Shown here: one piece after another, positions 23,704 to 33,089 of the stretch
Layout of the letters: every line of letters starts with the position of its first letter
Numbering within the stretch: position 1 is the stretch's first letter
Assembly (NCBI GenBank): GCA_963789355.1
Contig: CAWBKK010000005.1
Location: 186,001-250,000, forward strand
Length of the DNA: 64,000 nucleotides
Direction of reading: 5' to 3'
DNA from: Gaiellasilicea sp963789355
Lineage (GTDB): Bacteria > Actinomycetota > Thermoleophilia > Gaiellales > Gaiellaceae
Made by a program: the position numbers and the translations under genes
Notes under the pieces: model-generated
Database searches by the model: none
Told to the model about the DNA's origin: nothing
The model's input: only the letters and a program-made list of their open reading frames with translations

Positions 23704-26097
23704 TCAGCCCGTAGTGGTGACGACGAGCTGCGGTGGATTCGCGCCTTCGCGCGAGTAGATGTTGACGCCGTCCGTCGTTGCGGTGGCGAGGGTGAACGAG
23801 TACGTGCCGTCGCCCGTCACGGCAGCGGTGACGTTGAACTCGAGCCACGTGTTGGAGCTGACCTTGGCGTAGTCGCCGAACGCGGCAGTTCCCCGTCCGG
23901 GCCGCGTGCTCCAGGTGAGCCCACTCTCCGACCACGCATTGGAGCCCGTGTATAGCGCCGGTCCATCGTTCGTCCCCGAGTAGGCGAACAGCCGCAGCGT
24001 CGCGCGCGTGACCGTGCCCGCGAGGCCGGAGACGGCGAAGCGCACATAGCTCTCGACGTCGGGGTCGGCGGCTCCGTCGGCGCGCAGGTACGACGTGCCG
24101 TAGTTCGTCGTCGGGTTCGCCTCCTGCACGCGCGCGTCCGCCGTGGCGATGAAGGTCCGCACCGGCTCGGGCGCGCCCGTCGTCGCGCTCGCCGCGTTGC
24201 TCGGTCCTGAGACGTTCTCGGCCTGGTCGCGCGCCCGCACCACGTAGGAGTACGTCGTCGCGGGCGCCACTCCCGGGTCCGAATACGCGGTCACTGCTCC
24301 GAGCGTTGCGTACAGCGTCCCGTCGCGGTACACGTTGTAGCCGGTCACCCCCACGTTGTCCGTCGCCGCCGTCCACGCGAGGCCGACGCTGGCGGAGCCA
24401 TTCGCGGTCGCGGTCAGGCCCGAGGGCGGCGAGGGAGGCGTTGTGTCGCTGACGGCCGCGCAACCGCCGGACCCGGCATCGGTGAAGCCCGACCCCGGAA
24501 CGGGCACGAACGCCCACTCGTAGCCTGACGAGCGCAGCGTCAGCTTGAGGACACCGTACGTGCTGGAGTTCCGCACCTGCGAGCCGGTGGCCGTGGAGCC
24601 GAAGCCGCGCAGAGGCGCTCCGCCCGAGCCGACCACGAAGTTGCGGACGCCGCGAGTCGTGTCGACGGCGCCGGCCGCATTCAGTTGCGCCAGCCGCTCG
24701 TAGTTGTGCCAATGGCCGGTGAGCCAGAGGTCTCCCGAGGCCTCGTAGAACGCCTGGTAGAGAGCGGCGGTGTTGCTCGCGGACCCTGTCGAGGAGAACC
24801 GGGGATGATGCGCCGTCGCGAGACGGCACGTTCTTGGGTGCGCGGCGAGGTCCGCCCGCAGCCAGCGCTCCTGCTCTGAGCCGGCCCCACAGGGGACAAA
24901 CGTGCAGTTCGTGTTCAACGTATAGACGCGCCATTCGCCGACGTCGAAGGCGTAGTAGCCGCGTGACGGATCGCCCGCGGCGGCGCCGAAGTACCCGTAG
25001 TACCCGCTCGCACCGGCGGTCTGATATTCGTGGTTTCCGACAGTCGGGCTGGTGATCGCCCGATGACGCCCCCACGTCGGGGCGTAGTAGCTGGCGAACT
25101 CGGCCGCCGTACCATTCTCATAGACGGCGTCGCCGAGCATCAAGACCCACGTCGGCTGCATCCGGTCGATCACGCCGGCGGTCGCCTCGTCCGAGCTCCA
25201 GTTGCCCGCGACGTCGCCGCCGACGGCGAGGACGGGATCGGCGACGGCGGGCGGGCGCGGCGGGGCGACACCGATCACGGCAGTCCGTGCAGTCTCCGCC
25301 GTCGCCGAGCCGAACGCGTTCGTTCTCGTGACCTCCGCAGCAACCTGCGCGCCGGCATCCTCGGGGCGCAGCACGTAGGTGGAGCCGGACGCGCCGTCGA
25401 TCTGCGTGCACCCCGAGAAGCCGCAGCGGAGCCAACGACGCTCTGAGGCCGTCGAGCTGCCGCTCCAGACGCCGTCGTCGAGGAGCAGGAGCTGCCCGGC
25501 CTGGGCAGGCCCGAGCAGGGTCGGCGGCGTCACGTTCGCCGGAGGAGACGGGCCGGTATCGACGACGAGCTGCGGACGGTTCGTGCTCGCTTCACGCGAG
25601 CTCATGTTCGTCCCGTCGCTCGAGCCGGTGCCGAGGACGAAGTCGTAGGTTCCGTTGCCGTTGACCACCGACGTCACGTCGAGCTCGATCCACGAGTTCG
25701 GCGCCACCACGCCGACGGCGGCGAGGGCCGAGCCGATCCGGGGTGGCCGGTTCGTCCAGGTGACTCCGGCCTCCGTCCAGGCGTTCGACGTCAGGTAGAC
25801 GGACGGCCCCTGCACCGAATCGCTGGTGGCGAAGATCCGGAGCGTCGCCCGCGAGACGGCGGTGGAGACGCCGGTGACCGTGAAGCGCAGGTAGCTGTCG
25901 ACGTCCGGGTCGGCCCCGCCGTTCACGCGCAACGACGAGGAGGTGCCGTAGTTCACGCCCGGATTGGCCTCGTCGACGCGAGCGTCGGCGACGGCCGTGA
26001 AGGCAGTCGTGGCCGCGGCGGCGCGCTCCGCAGTGGCCGCTGCGCCGAGAGCACTCAAGAGTGTCAAGACCAGGGTGGCCGCGAGCGGCAAACGCAT
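23704..26097 (-). CDS. Secreted modular metallophosphoesterase (DNRLRE - Ig - MPE - FN3 - DNRLRE)
   Basis: 797 aa. A signal peptide (about 1-28) is followed by DNRLRE 1 (about 32-185), an Ig-like segment (about 190-280), a calcineurin-like phosphoesterase (about 290-545), a fibronectin type III domain (about 550-645) and DNRLRE 2 (about 650-797). The catalytic motifs are AVGGDVAGN, LGDAVYENG, GNHEYQ, TAHHPRFS and LTGHWHNYERL. The hydrolase is flanked by carbohydrate-binding-like modules, so it may be tethered to the polysaccharide matrix. Start 26097 begins the signal peptide; an in-frame ATG at 26163 adds 22 residues unlike a signal. The stop is 9 bases from the convergent stop of the RTX-like gene. 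Confidence 0.85.
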   Translation of the reverse strand: MRLPLAATLVLTLLSALGAAATAERAAAATTAFTAVADARVDEANPGVNYGTSSSLRVNGGADPDVDSYLRFTVTGVSTAVSRATLRIFATSDSVQGPSVYLTSNAWTEAGVTWTNRPPRIGSALAAVGVVAPNSWIELDVTSVVNGNGTYDFVLGTGSSDGTNMSSREASTNRPQLVVDTGPSPPANVTPPTLLGPAQAGQLLLLDDGVWSGSSTASERRWLRCGFSGCTQIDGASGSTYVLRPEDAGAQVAAEVTRTNAFGSATAETARTAVIGVAPPRPPAVADPVLAVGGDVAGNWSSDEATAGVIDRMQPTWVLMLGDAVYENGTAAEFASYYAPTWGRHRAITSPTVGNHEYQTAGASGYYGYFGAAAGDPSRGYYAFDVGEWRVYTLNTNCTFVPCGAGSEQERWLRADLAAHPRTCRLATAHHPRFSSTGSASNTAALYQAFYEASGDLWLTGHWHNYERLAQLNAAGAVDTTRGVRNFVVGSGGAPLRGFGSTATGSQVRNSSTYGVLKLTLRSSGYEWAFVPVPGSGFTDAGSGGCAAVSDTTPPSPPSGLTATANGSASVGLAWTAATDNVGVTGYNVYRDGTLYATLGAVTAYSDPGVAPATTYSYVVRARDQAENVSGPSNAASATTGAPEPVRTFIATADARVQEANPTTNYGTSYLRADGAADPDVESYVRFAVSGLAGTVTRATLRLFAYSGTNDGPALYTGSNAWSESGLTWSTRPGRGTAAFGDYAKVSSNTWLEFNVTAAVTGDGTYSFTLATATTDGVNIYSREGANPPQLVVTTTG

Positions 26098-26221
26098 TAG
26101 GCCATTCTCGCGACCGGGCAGAGCAGGAGGAACTGTCCAAATGGGGGGTCCTGGGCCGCTCAACCGGGTCGACCCGTGAGTTGTGCCCCTTCAGGTCGTC
26201 GACGATGCTGACGGGGAGAGG

Positions 26222-26266
26222 ATGATGGCCAAACCGGTACCGACGCCCCGCGCGTCCGGCGGATGA
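26222..26266 (+). CDS. Possible 13-14 codon leader peptide
   Basis: ATG 26222 or ATG 26225 starts MMAKPVPTPRASGG and stops at 26266, overlapping the next start as ATGA. GGGGAGAGG (26213-26221) lies upstream. The downstream gene has no ribosome-binding site of its own, so translational coupling is plausible. Confidence 0.35.
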   Translation: MMAKPVPTPRASGG

Positions 26267-27777
26267 GCACCGCGGCAGCGTCAGCGGCGGGCCGCCGCGC
26301 GCTCTATCCGTATTTCCTCGGCGGGTCGGTGGGCGCCATGGCCGCCGGCGCAATGATCGGGCAGCAGCCCAAGGCTGCGGTCGCGATCGCGCTCCTCGGT
26401 CTGCTCGCGCTCGCGCTCACTGCCTGGCCCGACGGCGTGGCGCTGTTCGTGATCTGGGTCACCTACCTGAGCGTCGCGCCCGTCGCGGTCAACTATCACC
26501 ACGCCCCTGTGGCTCTCGGACTCGCAATTCCGTTGCTGCTCGTGATCCCCGTCGCAAACCAGCTCCTGCGGGGACGAGAGCTGATCGCCACCCCGGCGTT
26601 CGTCCTGATCCTGGCCTTTCTGCTCGTCCAGCTCCTCTCGACGATGCTGTCGATCGACATCGACGCCGGCTGGGCGAAGGTGCTGACCTTCGGGTTCGAG
26701 GGCGTACTCGTCTACTTCCTGATCATCAACGCGATTCGAACACCGGCGCTGCTGCGCCAGGCGATCTGGGTCCTTCTCGCTGCGGGCGCCAGCCTCAGCG
26801 CGCTGACGCTCTTCCAGCACGTCACGAGCACGTATGCGACCCCCTACGGCGGCTTCGCCCAGGTCGGACGGGACTACCTGGCCGGGCGCGTGGACGAGCC
26901 GCGGCTCTCCGGCCCTCTCGGTGACCCGAACTACTACGCGCAGATCCTGATCGTCCTCGCTCCACTCGGCCTGATGCTCAGCGTCGGCGTACGCTCGCTC
27001 GCGCAGAAGGTGCTGGCGTTCTCGGCGACGGCGCTGATCGCGGCCGCGGTCGCGTTCACCGCGTCGCGCGGCGCCGGCGTCGCGCTGCTGCTCGTCGTGA
27101 TCCTGATGGCCGCCTTCCGGTACATCCCGGGCAAGCACGTGCTCCTGATCGCCTTGGGGTTGGCGATCCTCGTCACCGCCGTCCCCAACTACCGCGACCG
27201 AGTCTCGACGCTGATCAACGTCGCCGGCGCGAGCCAAACGGGCCCGAGCCGCTACGAACGCGGAACCGACCTGTCCGTCCGCAGCCGCTCGACCGAGATG
27301 GTGGCCGCCGCGCTCGTCTTCAGCGACCACCCGATCCTCGGCGTCGGCCCGGATCAGTTCCCGCTCTACTACCAGGAGTACGCCGGCAAGACCGGCGGCG
27401 AGGTGCACGAGACGAACAAGTTCGGCGCCAGCAAGGGCGAGGCGCCGAAGCGCGAAGCGCACAACCTCTTCCTCAGCATCGCCGCCGACCTCGGGCTCGC
27501 CGGGCTTGCGGTCTTCCTGGCGCTGATCTACATCACCGGGCGCGATCTCGTCCGCGCCCGACGGCATTGGCTCCCGCGCGATCGCGCCCTCGCCAACATC
27601 GCCACCGGCTTCCTGCTGGCGCTCGTCGCCTACCTCGTCACGGGAATGTTCCTGACGCTGGCGTTCGAGCGCTACTTCTGGCTTCTGCTCGCGCTCGCCG
27701 GCGCCACGTCGGCGATCGCGCGGAGCGAGAAGAGCGACGCCGAACGCGCTGTCAGCGCGCCAGCGACGAGCGGATGA
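26263..27777 (+). CDS. O-antigen ligase/polymerase-like membrane protein (Wzy_C family)
   Basis: 504 aa with about 11-12 membrane helices and one large outside loop. The Wzy_C signature is visible: RSRSTEMVAAALVF, DHPILGVGPDQF, then AHNLFLSIAADLGLAG near the C-terminus. It probably polymerises or ligates lipid-linked repeat units on the outer face of the membrane. No Shine-Dalgarno lies before ATG 26263; the start overlaps the stop of a tiny upstream frame. The 3' end overlaps the convergent glycosyltransferase by 26 bases. Confidence 0.87.
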   Translation: MSTAAASAAGRRALYPYFLGGSVGAMAAGAMIGQQPKAAVAIALLGLLALALTAWPDGVALFVIWVTYLSVAPVAVNYHHAPVALGLAIPLLLVIPVANQLLRGRELIATPAFVLILAFLLVQLLSTMLSIDIDAGWAKVLTFGFEGVLVYFLIINAIRTPALLRQAIWVLLAAGASLSALTLFQHVTSTYATPYGGFAQVGRDYLAGRVDEPRLSGPLGDPNYYAQILIVLAPLGLMLSVGVRSLAQKVLAFSATALIAAAVAFTASRGAGVALLLVVILMAAFRYIPGKHVLLIALGLAILVTAVPNYRDRVSTLINVAGASQTGPSRYERGTDLSVRSRSTEMVAAALVFSDHPILGVGPDQFPLYYQEYAGKTGGEVHETNKFGASKGEAPKREAHNLFLSIAADLGLAGLAVFLALIYITGRDLVRARRHWLPRDRALANIATGFLLALVAYLVTGMFLTLAFERYFWLLLALAGATSAIARSEKSDAERAVSAPATSG

Positions 27778-28924
27778 ACGCGGCGATCCGGTCGAGCTGA
27801 GCCTCGAGCGTCTCGCGGGCCGCCGCCGCGAGGCTCTCCTCGATCAGCCGCCTGCGTAGCTCCGGCTCGGCCGCGAGTCGTCGCAACGCCGTCGCTGCAG
27901 CTGCGGCGTCGCCTGGAGGGACGAGCAGCGCGCTGCGGCCGCCTCCAACCGCGGCCGAGACGCCGCCGACCTCCGTCGCCACGATCGGGAGCCCCGCGGC
28001 CTGCGCCTCCACCAGCACCTGAGGCAAGCCTTCGGTGAGCGAGACGTGGAGGAACGCATGACTGCCGTGGTACTCGCGCCAGAGCGCGTCCCCGTTCGCA
28101 ACGTAGCCGCGGAGCTCGACCGCGTTCTCGAGCCCGAGCTCCGCAACGCGCCGCGCCAGCTCGGGCAGGAGCGGCCCCTCTCCGACCACGACGAGCCGCC
28201 AGCGCGGATCGCCCTCCCGCAGGAGGCGGACGATCTCCGGCAGCAGGAGCGGGTTCTTCTCGGCGTCGACCCGTCCAACCGTGAGCAGGCGCAGTGGGCC
28301 GTCCCATGAGCGACCCAGGGCGTCGGCCGGGGAAGCGAGCTCCTGCGCCGTGATCAGCGAGAAGCCCGTCGAGAGCGTCGGTGCCGCGCCGCCGTGGTAG
28401 CGCTCGGCCAGCGCGTCCCCCACCGCGATCGTCGGAGAGCGGCGAGCGAGGAGCCGAAACGCCGCGTCCAGGGCGTGGGCGACGGGAACCGCCCAGAACC
28501 AGCGCCGGCTGGGAAGCCGGTGAGCGATGTAACGCGGGTAGTCCTGGCGGACGCCGAGGACGAGCGGCTTGCGCCGGCGCCGCGCCTCGATCGCAAGCGC
28601 GAGTGCGATCGGATGCGGCCCGAAGATCCAGACCGCGTCGACGTTGTCGAGCTCCCGCCGGAAGACGGCGACCGTCCGACGCAGCGCGCGCGCTTGACCG
28701 ACGAGGGCCGTCACCTTCGGGTAGTGGGGAAGCGCCACGAAGCGGACGCCCTCGTCCGGCACCAGGTAGTGGCTCCGGCCCGGCTCGGGATCGAGCCGCC
28801 CGAACAGCACGACCTCGTCGACGCGCGGCGGCAGGGAGGTCACGAACCGGACGAACGCCTGGTGGGTCGAGAGCCGCTCTCCGTCCGAGCGGTAGGAGAG
28901 GTCGGAGTAGATGCCGAGCCGCAT
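27752..28924 (-). CDS. Family 4 glycosyltransferase
   Basis: 390 aa, GT-B fold. The N-terminal acceptor domain carries the early IYSDLSYRSDGERLSTH segment. The C-terminal donor domain has LLTVGRVDAEKNP, VVVGEGPLL and the E-x7-E motif in SLTEGLPQVLVEAQAAGLP. It transfers a sugar from a nucleotide donor to a growing lipid-linked chain. It is the last gene of the operon beginning at 34252, 3 bases after the ATP-grasp stop (TAA cgg ATG). Confidence 0.9.
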   Translation of the reverse strand: MRLGIYSDLSYRSDGERLSTHQAFVRFVTSLPPRVDEVVLFGRLDPEPGRSHYLVPDEGVRFVALPHYPKVTALVGQARALRRTVAVFRRELDNVDAVWIFGPHPIALALAIEARRRRKPLVLGVRQDYPRYIAHRLPSRRWFWAVPVAHALDAAFRLLARRSPTIAVGDALAERYHGGAAPTLSTGFSLITAQELASPADALGRSWDGPLRLLTVGRVDAEKNPLLLPEIVRLLREGDPRWRLVVVGEGPLLPELARRVAELGLENAVELRGYVANGDALWREYHGSHAFLHVSLTEGLPQVLVEAQAAGLPIVATEVGGVSAAVGGGRSALLVPPGDAAAAATALRRLAAEPELRRRLIEESLAAAARETLEAQLDRIAAFIRSSLAR

Positions 28925-28927
28925 CCG

Positions 28928-30151
28928 TTACGTCCGCGGGCGCAAGCGCTCGCTCAGCTTCCGGGCCAGCTTGCCCGGAAGCCGGAGCAGGTCGACGAGA
29001 CCGGGCCGGGGATCGTCGCGGTCGAGGATGTCGTAGCCGTCGGCGGGGACGAAGAGGCGCAGCCCGACCCGGATCGCCGCCGGCCTGGACGGAGTGGCGA
29101 TGAACGGATACCGGCGCGCCTTCCGGAGCACGGAGCCGATCCACACCACTTCGAGCTCGACGTTGCGGGAGCGAACGCCCACCGGGTACGCGACCGCGGG
29201 GGGGCGGTCGGCAGGAGGCGCGCCGTCGAGGAGCAGGTCGACGAGGCGGAGCGGGAAGTCGACTCCGCTGCGGAGCGCGAGCGGCAGCGAGCCCCAGACG
29301 CGGCCGTTGATCTCCATCAGCTGGGGCCCGCGGGATCCGAGCTTGAACTCGACCATGGCGAGACCCGTCCACCGCAGCTCGCGGAGGAGGCGGACTGACT
29401 GCTCGTACAGCACGGGGTCGAGGGCGACGCTGACGCGGAAGGAGCTGGCGCCGCCGGTGATCGGGACCTCTCTGAGCCGCTTGTGCTGGAACGCAGCCAG
29501 CGGCCGGCCCTCGTGGACCAGGAGCTCGACGCCGTGCCCCTCCCCGGCGTAGTACTCCTGGAGCAGCACCGGGCAGATCCCCTCCAGCTCCCGCATCGTC
29601 GCGTCGAGCTCTGCCGGGGAACTCGCGTACGAGACGGACAGGCTGTCGATCCGGCCGTCGGCGCGAACGACTCTCGAACTCTGCGGCTTGAGCACGATCG
29701 GCCAGCCGATGCCGGCGGCAGCCTGTGCCGCTTCGGCGGCGCCGGCGACGGTGGCCGTTCGCGGCACCGGGATCTCGAGTGCTTCGGCGAGCGCGAGCGT
29801 CGCGTTCTTGTCGCGGGCGATGGCCAGCGCCTCGTTCTCGGCAACCGCCAGCTTGCACACGGCCTCGAAACGGCTCCGCTCGCTCGACAGCGGCGTGATC
29901 ACGTCGTCGGTGACGGGGAAGAGCACGTCGATCTTGCGCTCCTCGACCGCCGCGAGCAGAGCCTCGACCATCGCCGGAGCGTCGTCCTCCGGCCGCGGAT
30001 AGACGAACGTCCCACCGGCGTACCGCGAGTAGAACCCCGCGCTCCGGCGTGAGGAGCCCGCCGCGGTCACGTGGTGGCCGGCGCGGCCGAGAGAACGGAT
30101 GATCGAGATCGCGCTACCGAGGTGCGCGTCGGTTACGAGAACCCGGGCCAA
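28928..30151 (-). CDS. ATP-grasp enzyme of unknown substrate
   Basis: 407 aa. An N-terminal Rossmann-like preATP-grasp domain (VLVTDAHLGSAISIIRSLG) precedes an ATP-grasp domain with DKNATLALAEAL, PIVLKPQSS, LLQEYYAGEGHGVELLV and the magnesium-binding MVEFKLGSRGPQLMEINGR. It resembles CarB/PylC-type carboxylate-amine ligases found in capsule and peptide-modifying clusters. It could join an amino acid or peptide to a sugar acid of the polymer; this is inference. Start TTG 30151 lies 3 bases after the stop of the kinase-like gene, with GAGG nearby. Confidence 0.82.
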   Translation of the reverse strand: MARVLVTDAHLGSAISIIRSLGRAGHHVTAAGSSRRSAGFYSRYAGGTFVYPRPEDDAPAMVEALLAAVEERKIDVLFPVTDDVITPLSSERSRFEAVCKLAVAENEALAIARDKNATLALAEALEIPVPRTATVAGAAEAAQAAAGIGWPIVLKPQSSRVVRADGRIDSLSVSYASSPAELDATMRELEGICPVLLQEYYAGEGHGVELLVHEGRPLAAFQHKRLREVPITGGASSFRVSVALDPVLYEQSVRLLRELRWTGLAMVEFKLGSRGPQLMEINGRVWGSLPLALRSGVDFPLRLVDLLLDGAPPADRPPAVAYPVGVRSRNVELEVVWIGSVLRKARRYPFIATPSRPAAIRVGLRLFVPADGYDILDRDDPRPGLVDLLRLPGKLARKLSERLRPRT

Positions 30152-30154
30152 ACC

Positions 30155-30877
30155 TCAGCCGGTGGGCGGCGTCGGAGTCCGGCTCGCGGCGAGGTCGGTG
30201 ACGAGCCGCGCGACGTCCCGCACGACCTCGTCCACGGGGCGCGTCGCGTCGACGACGGCAAAGCGGTCGACGAGCTCGCCGAGCTCGAGATACTCGCGCC
30301 GACGGCGCTCCAGCAACTCGATCGTCCCCTCGCCCTTCCTCGCGAAGAGGACGTCCGCGGGCGCGTCGAGATAGACGACCAAGTCGGGCTTCGGGTACAG
30401 GCGCGAGAGGACGAAGCCGTGGATGCGGCGGTCGAGCCGGCGGCGCTCGCTCGGCTCGCGGGCGACGTCGTAGTGGTAGAAGTCGGCGAAGTAGTGCCGG
30501 TCGCAGAGGACGACCCGTCCGCGCCTCATCTCGGACCAGGCAAGCGTCTGCCGGTACCACTCCTCCGCCAGCTGGTTCACCAGGCGCAGGGAGAGGCGAA
30601 GGGCTTTGAGGGGCCGCCGCGCCCGGCTGCCCGTCCCGGAGTCGCGCAAGCGCGAGTCCGAGGGACCGCGCGTATCCGGCGGGGCGCCCAGCGCGCGCTT
30701 GACTCGCCGCAGCGCCCGCGTGGTGGGCAGCATCGCGCTGCTCGAGTCCAGGCTGACGCCGAGATAGAGGTAGCGCGCGGGGATCGGGAGCGTCGTCTCG
30801 AGCAGCCTGGCAACGGTGGTCTTGCCTGCCCCATCGGGCCCGACGAGGGCGACGCTGAACATCTTCATGCCCTTCAT
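30155..30877 (-). CDS. Thymidylate-kinase-like P-loop protein
   Basis: 240 aa. Walker A is ALVGPDGAGKTTVA (about residues 10-23). The DRHYFADF segment resembles the DR(Y/H) motif of thymidylate kinases, and PDLVVYLDAPADVLFARKGE matches the LID-proximal region. A long insertion (about 50-95) is Arg-rich and unlike housekeeping Tmk, so it is probably a paralogue acting on another phosphorylated substrate. Such proteins are common in polysaccharide loci. ATG 30877 directly follows the previous stop (TAGATG); ATG 30868 and 30862 are in-frame alternatives. Confidence 0.8.
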   Translation of the reverse strand: MKGMKMFSVALVGPDGAGKTTVARLLETTLPIPARYLYLGVSLDSSSAMLPTTRALRRVKRALGAPPDTRGPSDSRLRDSGTGSRARRPLKALRLSLRLVNQLAEEWYRQTLAWSEMRRGRVVLCDRHYFADFYHYDVAREPSERRRLDRRIHGFVLSRLYPKPDLVVYLDAPADVLFARKGEGTIELLERRRREYLELGELVDRFAVVDATRPVDEVVRDVARLVTDLAASRTPTPPTG

Positions 30878-32002
30878 CTAGCAGCAGCGCTCGATCGCGT
30901 CCAGAAGGGCCGGAAAGCGGACGGGATAGGGGTGGGAGACGAGCTGCGCAGGCTTGCCGGCGAACGCTCGCTCCAGGAGGTCTCGCTCGAGGTCGGCGGA
31001 GGCTTCGATCACGGGACTCGGCGAGCCGGGAAACGCGAAGCGGAATGCCTGGTAGTAGGCGAGGAGCTCGCGACGCTCGTAGCCGAGCGAGAACACCATC
31101 CGCCGCGCGACTTCCCCCGGCTCGATCTCGCTCACGACCACCTCCGACGAGGCATGGGACACGACGAACACGAGCCGGTCGAACGACATCGACGTCGCCC
31201 GTCTCGCTCCGAAGAGGACGGCCGGCTCGAGGTCGACATGACGCTGGGTGTCGGCCAGAGCGCGCACCCGGTGGAGACGGCCCGTTGCCCGCAGCACCCC
31301 TCCAACTCCCCCCAGCGCCCCCAAGCGCAGCCGTTCGCTCCGGCTCAGGCGACTCCGCAGCTGAGGCTGCTCTCGCAGATGCCAGTCCCAGACGCGAATC
31401 GGTTCCGGGATGCCGGACACGCGGCTTCCGTCGCGATCGATGTACACCCATTCGTCGCCGACGTACGTCGCGCCCGCGGCGGCGCACGCGAGCAGCGCCT
31501 CGGTCTTGCCGCCCTTCGACCAGCCCGTCGCGACGATGCCAACGCCCTTGTGGACGAACGCCGACGCGTGCAGGGGCAGGATCCCGCGCGAGAGAACGGC
31601 GAGATTGAGGAGGGGGACGAGGAGAGGCACCGCCGGGACCCCGTGCTCGCACACGATCTCGCAGCCCGCGCCCGCACGATCGAGAGGGATCTGGACGCGG
31701 GCGGGAGCCTTGTGCTTGCCGCGGAGGACGAGGAACCCGGTCTCGGTGAACCCCGCCTCGTTCAACCCGAGATACCGGGTCTCGCCGGAGGGCGGCAGGC
31801 GGTCGACGAAGCGGACGACGATGTCCGGCGTCCGCTCCAGCGGGTGGCGAATCGGGCCGAGCTGACGTTCAACCGCGGCCGCGTCGCCATTCGACGCGTC
31901 CAGCAGCCGCACGCCCGCGATCCCTGCGAGCTCGAAGTCGATCGCGCCGGGCGGGCCGGCGAGCGGGCTCTCGGGACGGCGTTCGATCACGATCTCGGCC
32001 AC
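30878..32002 (-). CDS. HPr kinase-like (HprK-related) protein
   Basis: 374 aa. The C-terminal half carries an HprK-type kinase core: LHASAFVHKGVGIVATGWSK then GGKTEALLA (Walker A with GKT), followed by GATYVGDEWVYID, equivalent to the (V)ADDxVxI segment. There is no HPr or PTS gene nearby, so the substrate is not classical HPr. HprK-related proteins occur in exopolysaccharide/exosortase and lasso-peptide clusters. GTG 32002 is preferred: it is 1 base after the deacetylase stop (TGAgGTG) with GAGG upstream. An in-frame GTG at 32047 would overlap the deacetylase by 44 bases. Confidence 0.8.
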   Translation of the reverse strand: MAEIVIERRPESPLAGPPGAIDFELAGIAGVRLLDASNGDAAAVERQLGPIRHPLERTPDIVVRFVDRLPPSGETRYLGLNEAGFTETGFLVLRGKHKAPARVQIPLDRAGAGCEIVCEHGVPAVPLLVPLLNLAVLSRGILPLHASAFVHKGVGIVATGWSKGGKTEALLACAAAGATYVGDEWVYIDRDGSRVSGIPEPIRVWDWHLREQPQLRSRLSRSERLRLGALGGVGGVLRATGRLHRVRALADTQRHVDLEPAVLFGARRATSMSFDRLVFVVSHASSEVVVSEIEPGEVARRMVFSLGYERRELLAYYQAFRFAFPGSPSPVIEASADLERDLLERAFAGKPAQLVSHPYPVRFPALLDAIERCC

Positions 32003-32003
32003 C

Positions 32004-33080
32004 TCAACCTCGCCCGGCCCAGACCGGCGCGGACGCGTTGCGACCACGTGGCCGGCGCAGCCCGGCCCAGCCGAGCAGCTGAGCGCGAATCAGCGCGGAG
32101 CTCGATCGCCGACCGACGTTGATCCTCCGCAGCCGCAGCAGGTCGGAGCGGTCGAGATCGTTGAGCCCGCGCCCGGTGGTGAACGCCAGCTCGTACCCGG
32201 TTTCGGCAGCAATCCGCACGACCTCGTCCGAGAGGCCGCCGCCGGGATAGGCGAGCACAGGCGGCACCGAACCGAGCTCGCGCACGAGATCCACCGCAGA
32301 GCCCGCGAGCTCGTCGCGAACGACCTGCTCGGAGACGCGGTTGAGCAGTGGGTGAGTACGCGTGTGCGGCGCCAGCGTGACTCCCTCGGCGGCGAGCCTG
32401 CGCAGCTCGTCCCAGCCGAGCACGGTCTTGGTCGGAGTCCGGCCACCGAGCTCGGCGACCAGCCGGTCGACCGCGCCCAGCGCCTCGGCGTGCGGGAGCG
32501 CCGACAGCTCTCGCCGCAGCACTGCGACCGCGGCTTCACGCTCGCGCGCGCTGCCGAGAGGGAGCCGCCCAACCGGCGTCGCGACGCCGTCGGCATCCGT
32601 CGCGGAGACCGCCTGGTGGACGCGATCCCACCAGAAAGCGCGTTCGGGGTCGCCGGGATAGGCGGTGGGGACGAAGAGCGTCACCGGCAGTCCGAGCCGG
32701 CGCAGCACCGGCCAGGCGTGCTCGGCGAAGTCCCGGTAGGCATCGTCGAAGGTGAGCAGCACGGCTCCGGCGGGCAGCTCGCCGTCACCACGGGAGGCCG
32801 CCAGCACCGCGTCGAGATCGACAACGGGCCGGCGCTCGAGCAGAGCCTCCAGCTGCGTCTCGAACTCGTCCGGCGACGCGCTCACGAGGGCAGGGTCGAG
32901 CTCCGGCCTGTCGCCGGGATCGGCGACGCGGTGGTAGGTCAGCGTTGCGAGCAGGCGGTCGCGAGAACGGTCGACGCGCTCGAGCAGCGAGACGAGCTCA
33001 GCGAACGCCCTGCTTCGCGCCGCCCCACGGGCGGCAGACTTCAGCCTCGGTCCGCCCAATGTGGAGCCGCCTCCAGACAC
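32004..33080 (-). CDS. Polysaccharide deacetylase (NodB domain)
   Basis: 358 aa. NodB motifs: LTYHRV, the metal and catalytic Asp in LLTFDDAYRDF, the His pair in APHTRTHPLL, and LAYPGGG near the C-terminal active-site segment. It removes N- or O-acetyl groups from a polysaccharide or lipid-linked intermediate. There is no obvious signal peptide, so action at the cytoplasmic face is possible. The gene sits in the operon between the sugar-phosphate transferase and the HprK-like gene. Confidence 0.88.
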   Translation of the reverse strand: MSGGGSTLGGPRLKSAARGAARSRAFAELVSLLERVDRSRDRLLATLTYHRVADPGDRPELDPALVSASPDEFETQLEALLERRPVVDLDAVLAASRGDGELPAGAVLLTFDDAYRDFAEHAWPVLRRLGLPVTLFVPTAYPGDPERAFWWDRVHQAVSATDADGVATPVGRLPLGSAREREAAVAVLRRELSALPHAEALGAVDRLVAELGGRTPTKTVLGWDELRRLAAEGVTLAPHTRTHPLLNRVSEQVVRDELAGSAVDLVRELGSVPPVLAYPGGGLSDEVVRIAAETGYELAFTTGRGLNDLDRSDLLRLRRINVGRRSSSALIRAQLLGWAGLRRPRGRNASAPVWAGRG

Positions 33081-33089
33081 ATCGGCACA

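Noticed and set aside
27672..29858. 728-codon minus-strand frame through the GT4 and ATP-grasp genes
   Set aside because: Low-complexity Arg/Pro/Ala text in the wrong phase of two well-supported genes.
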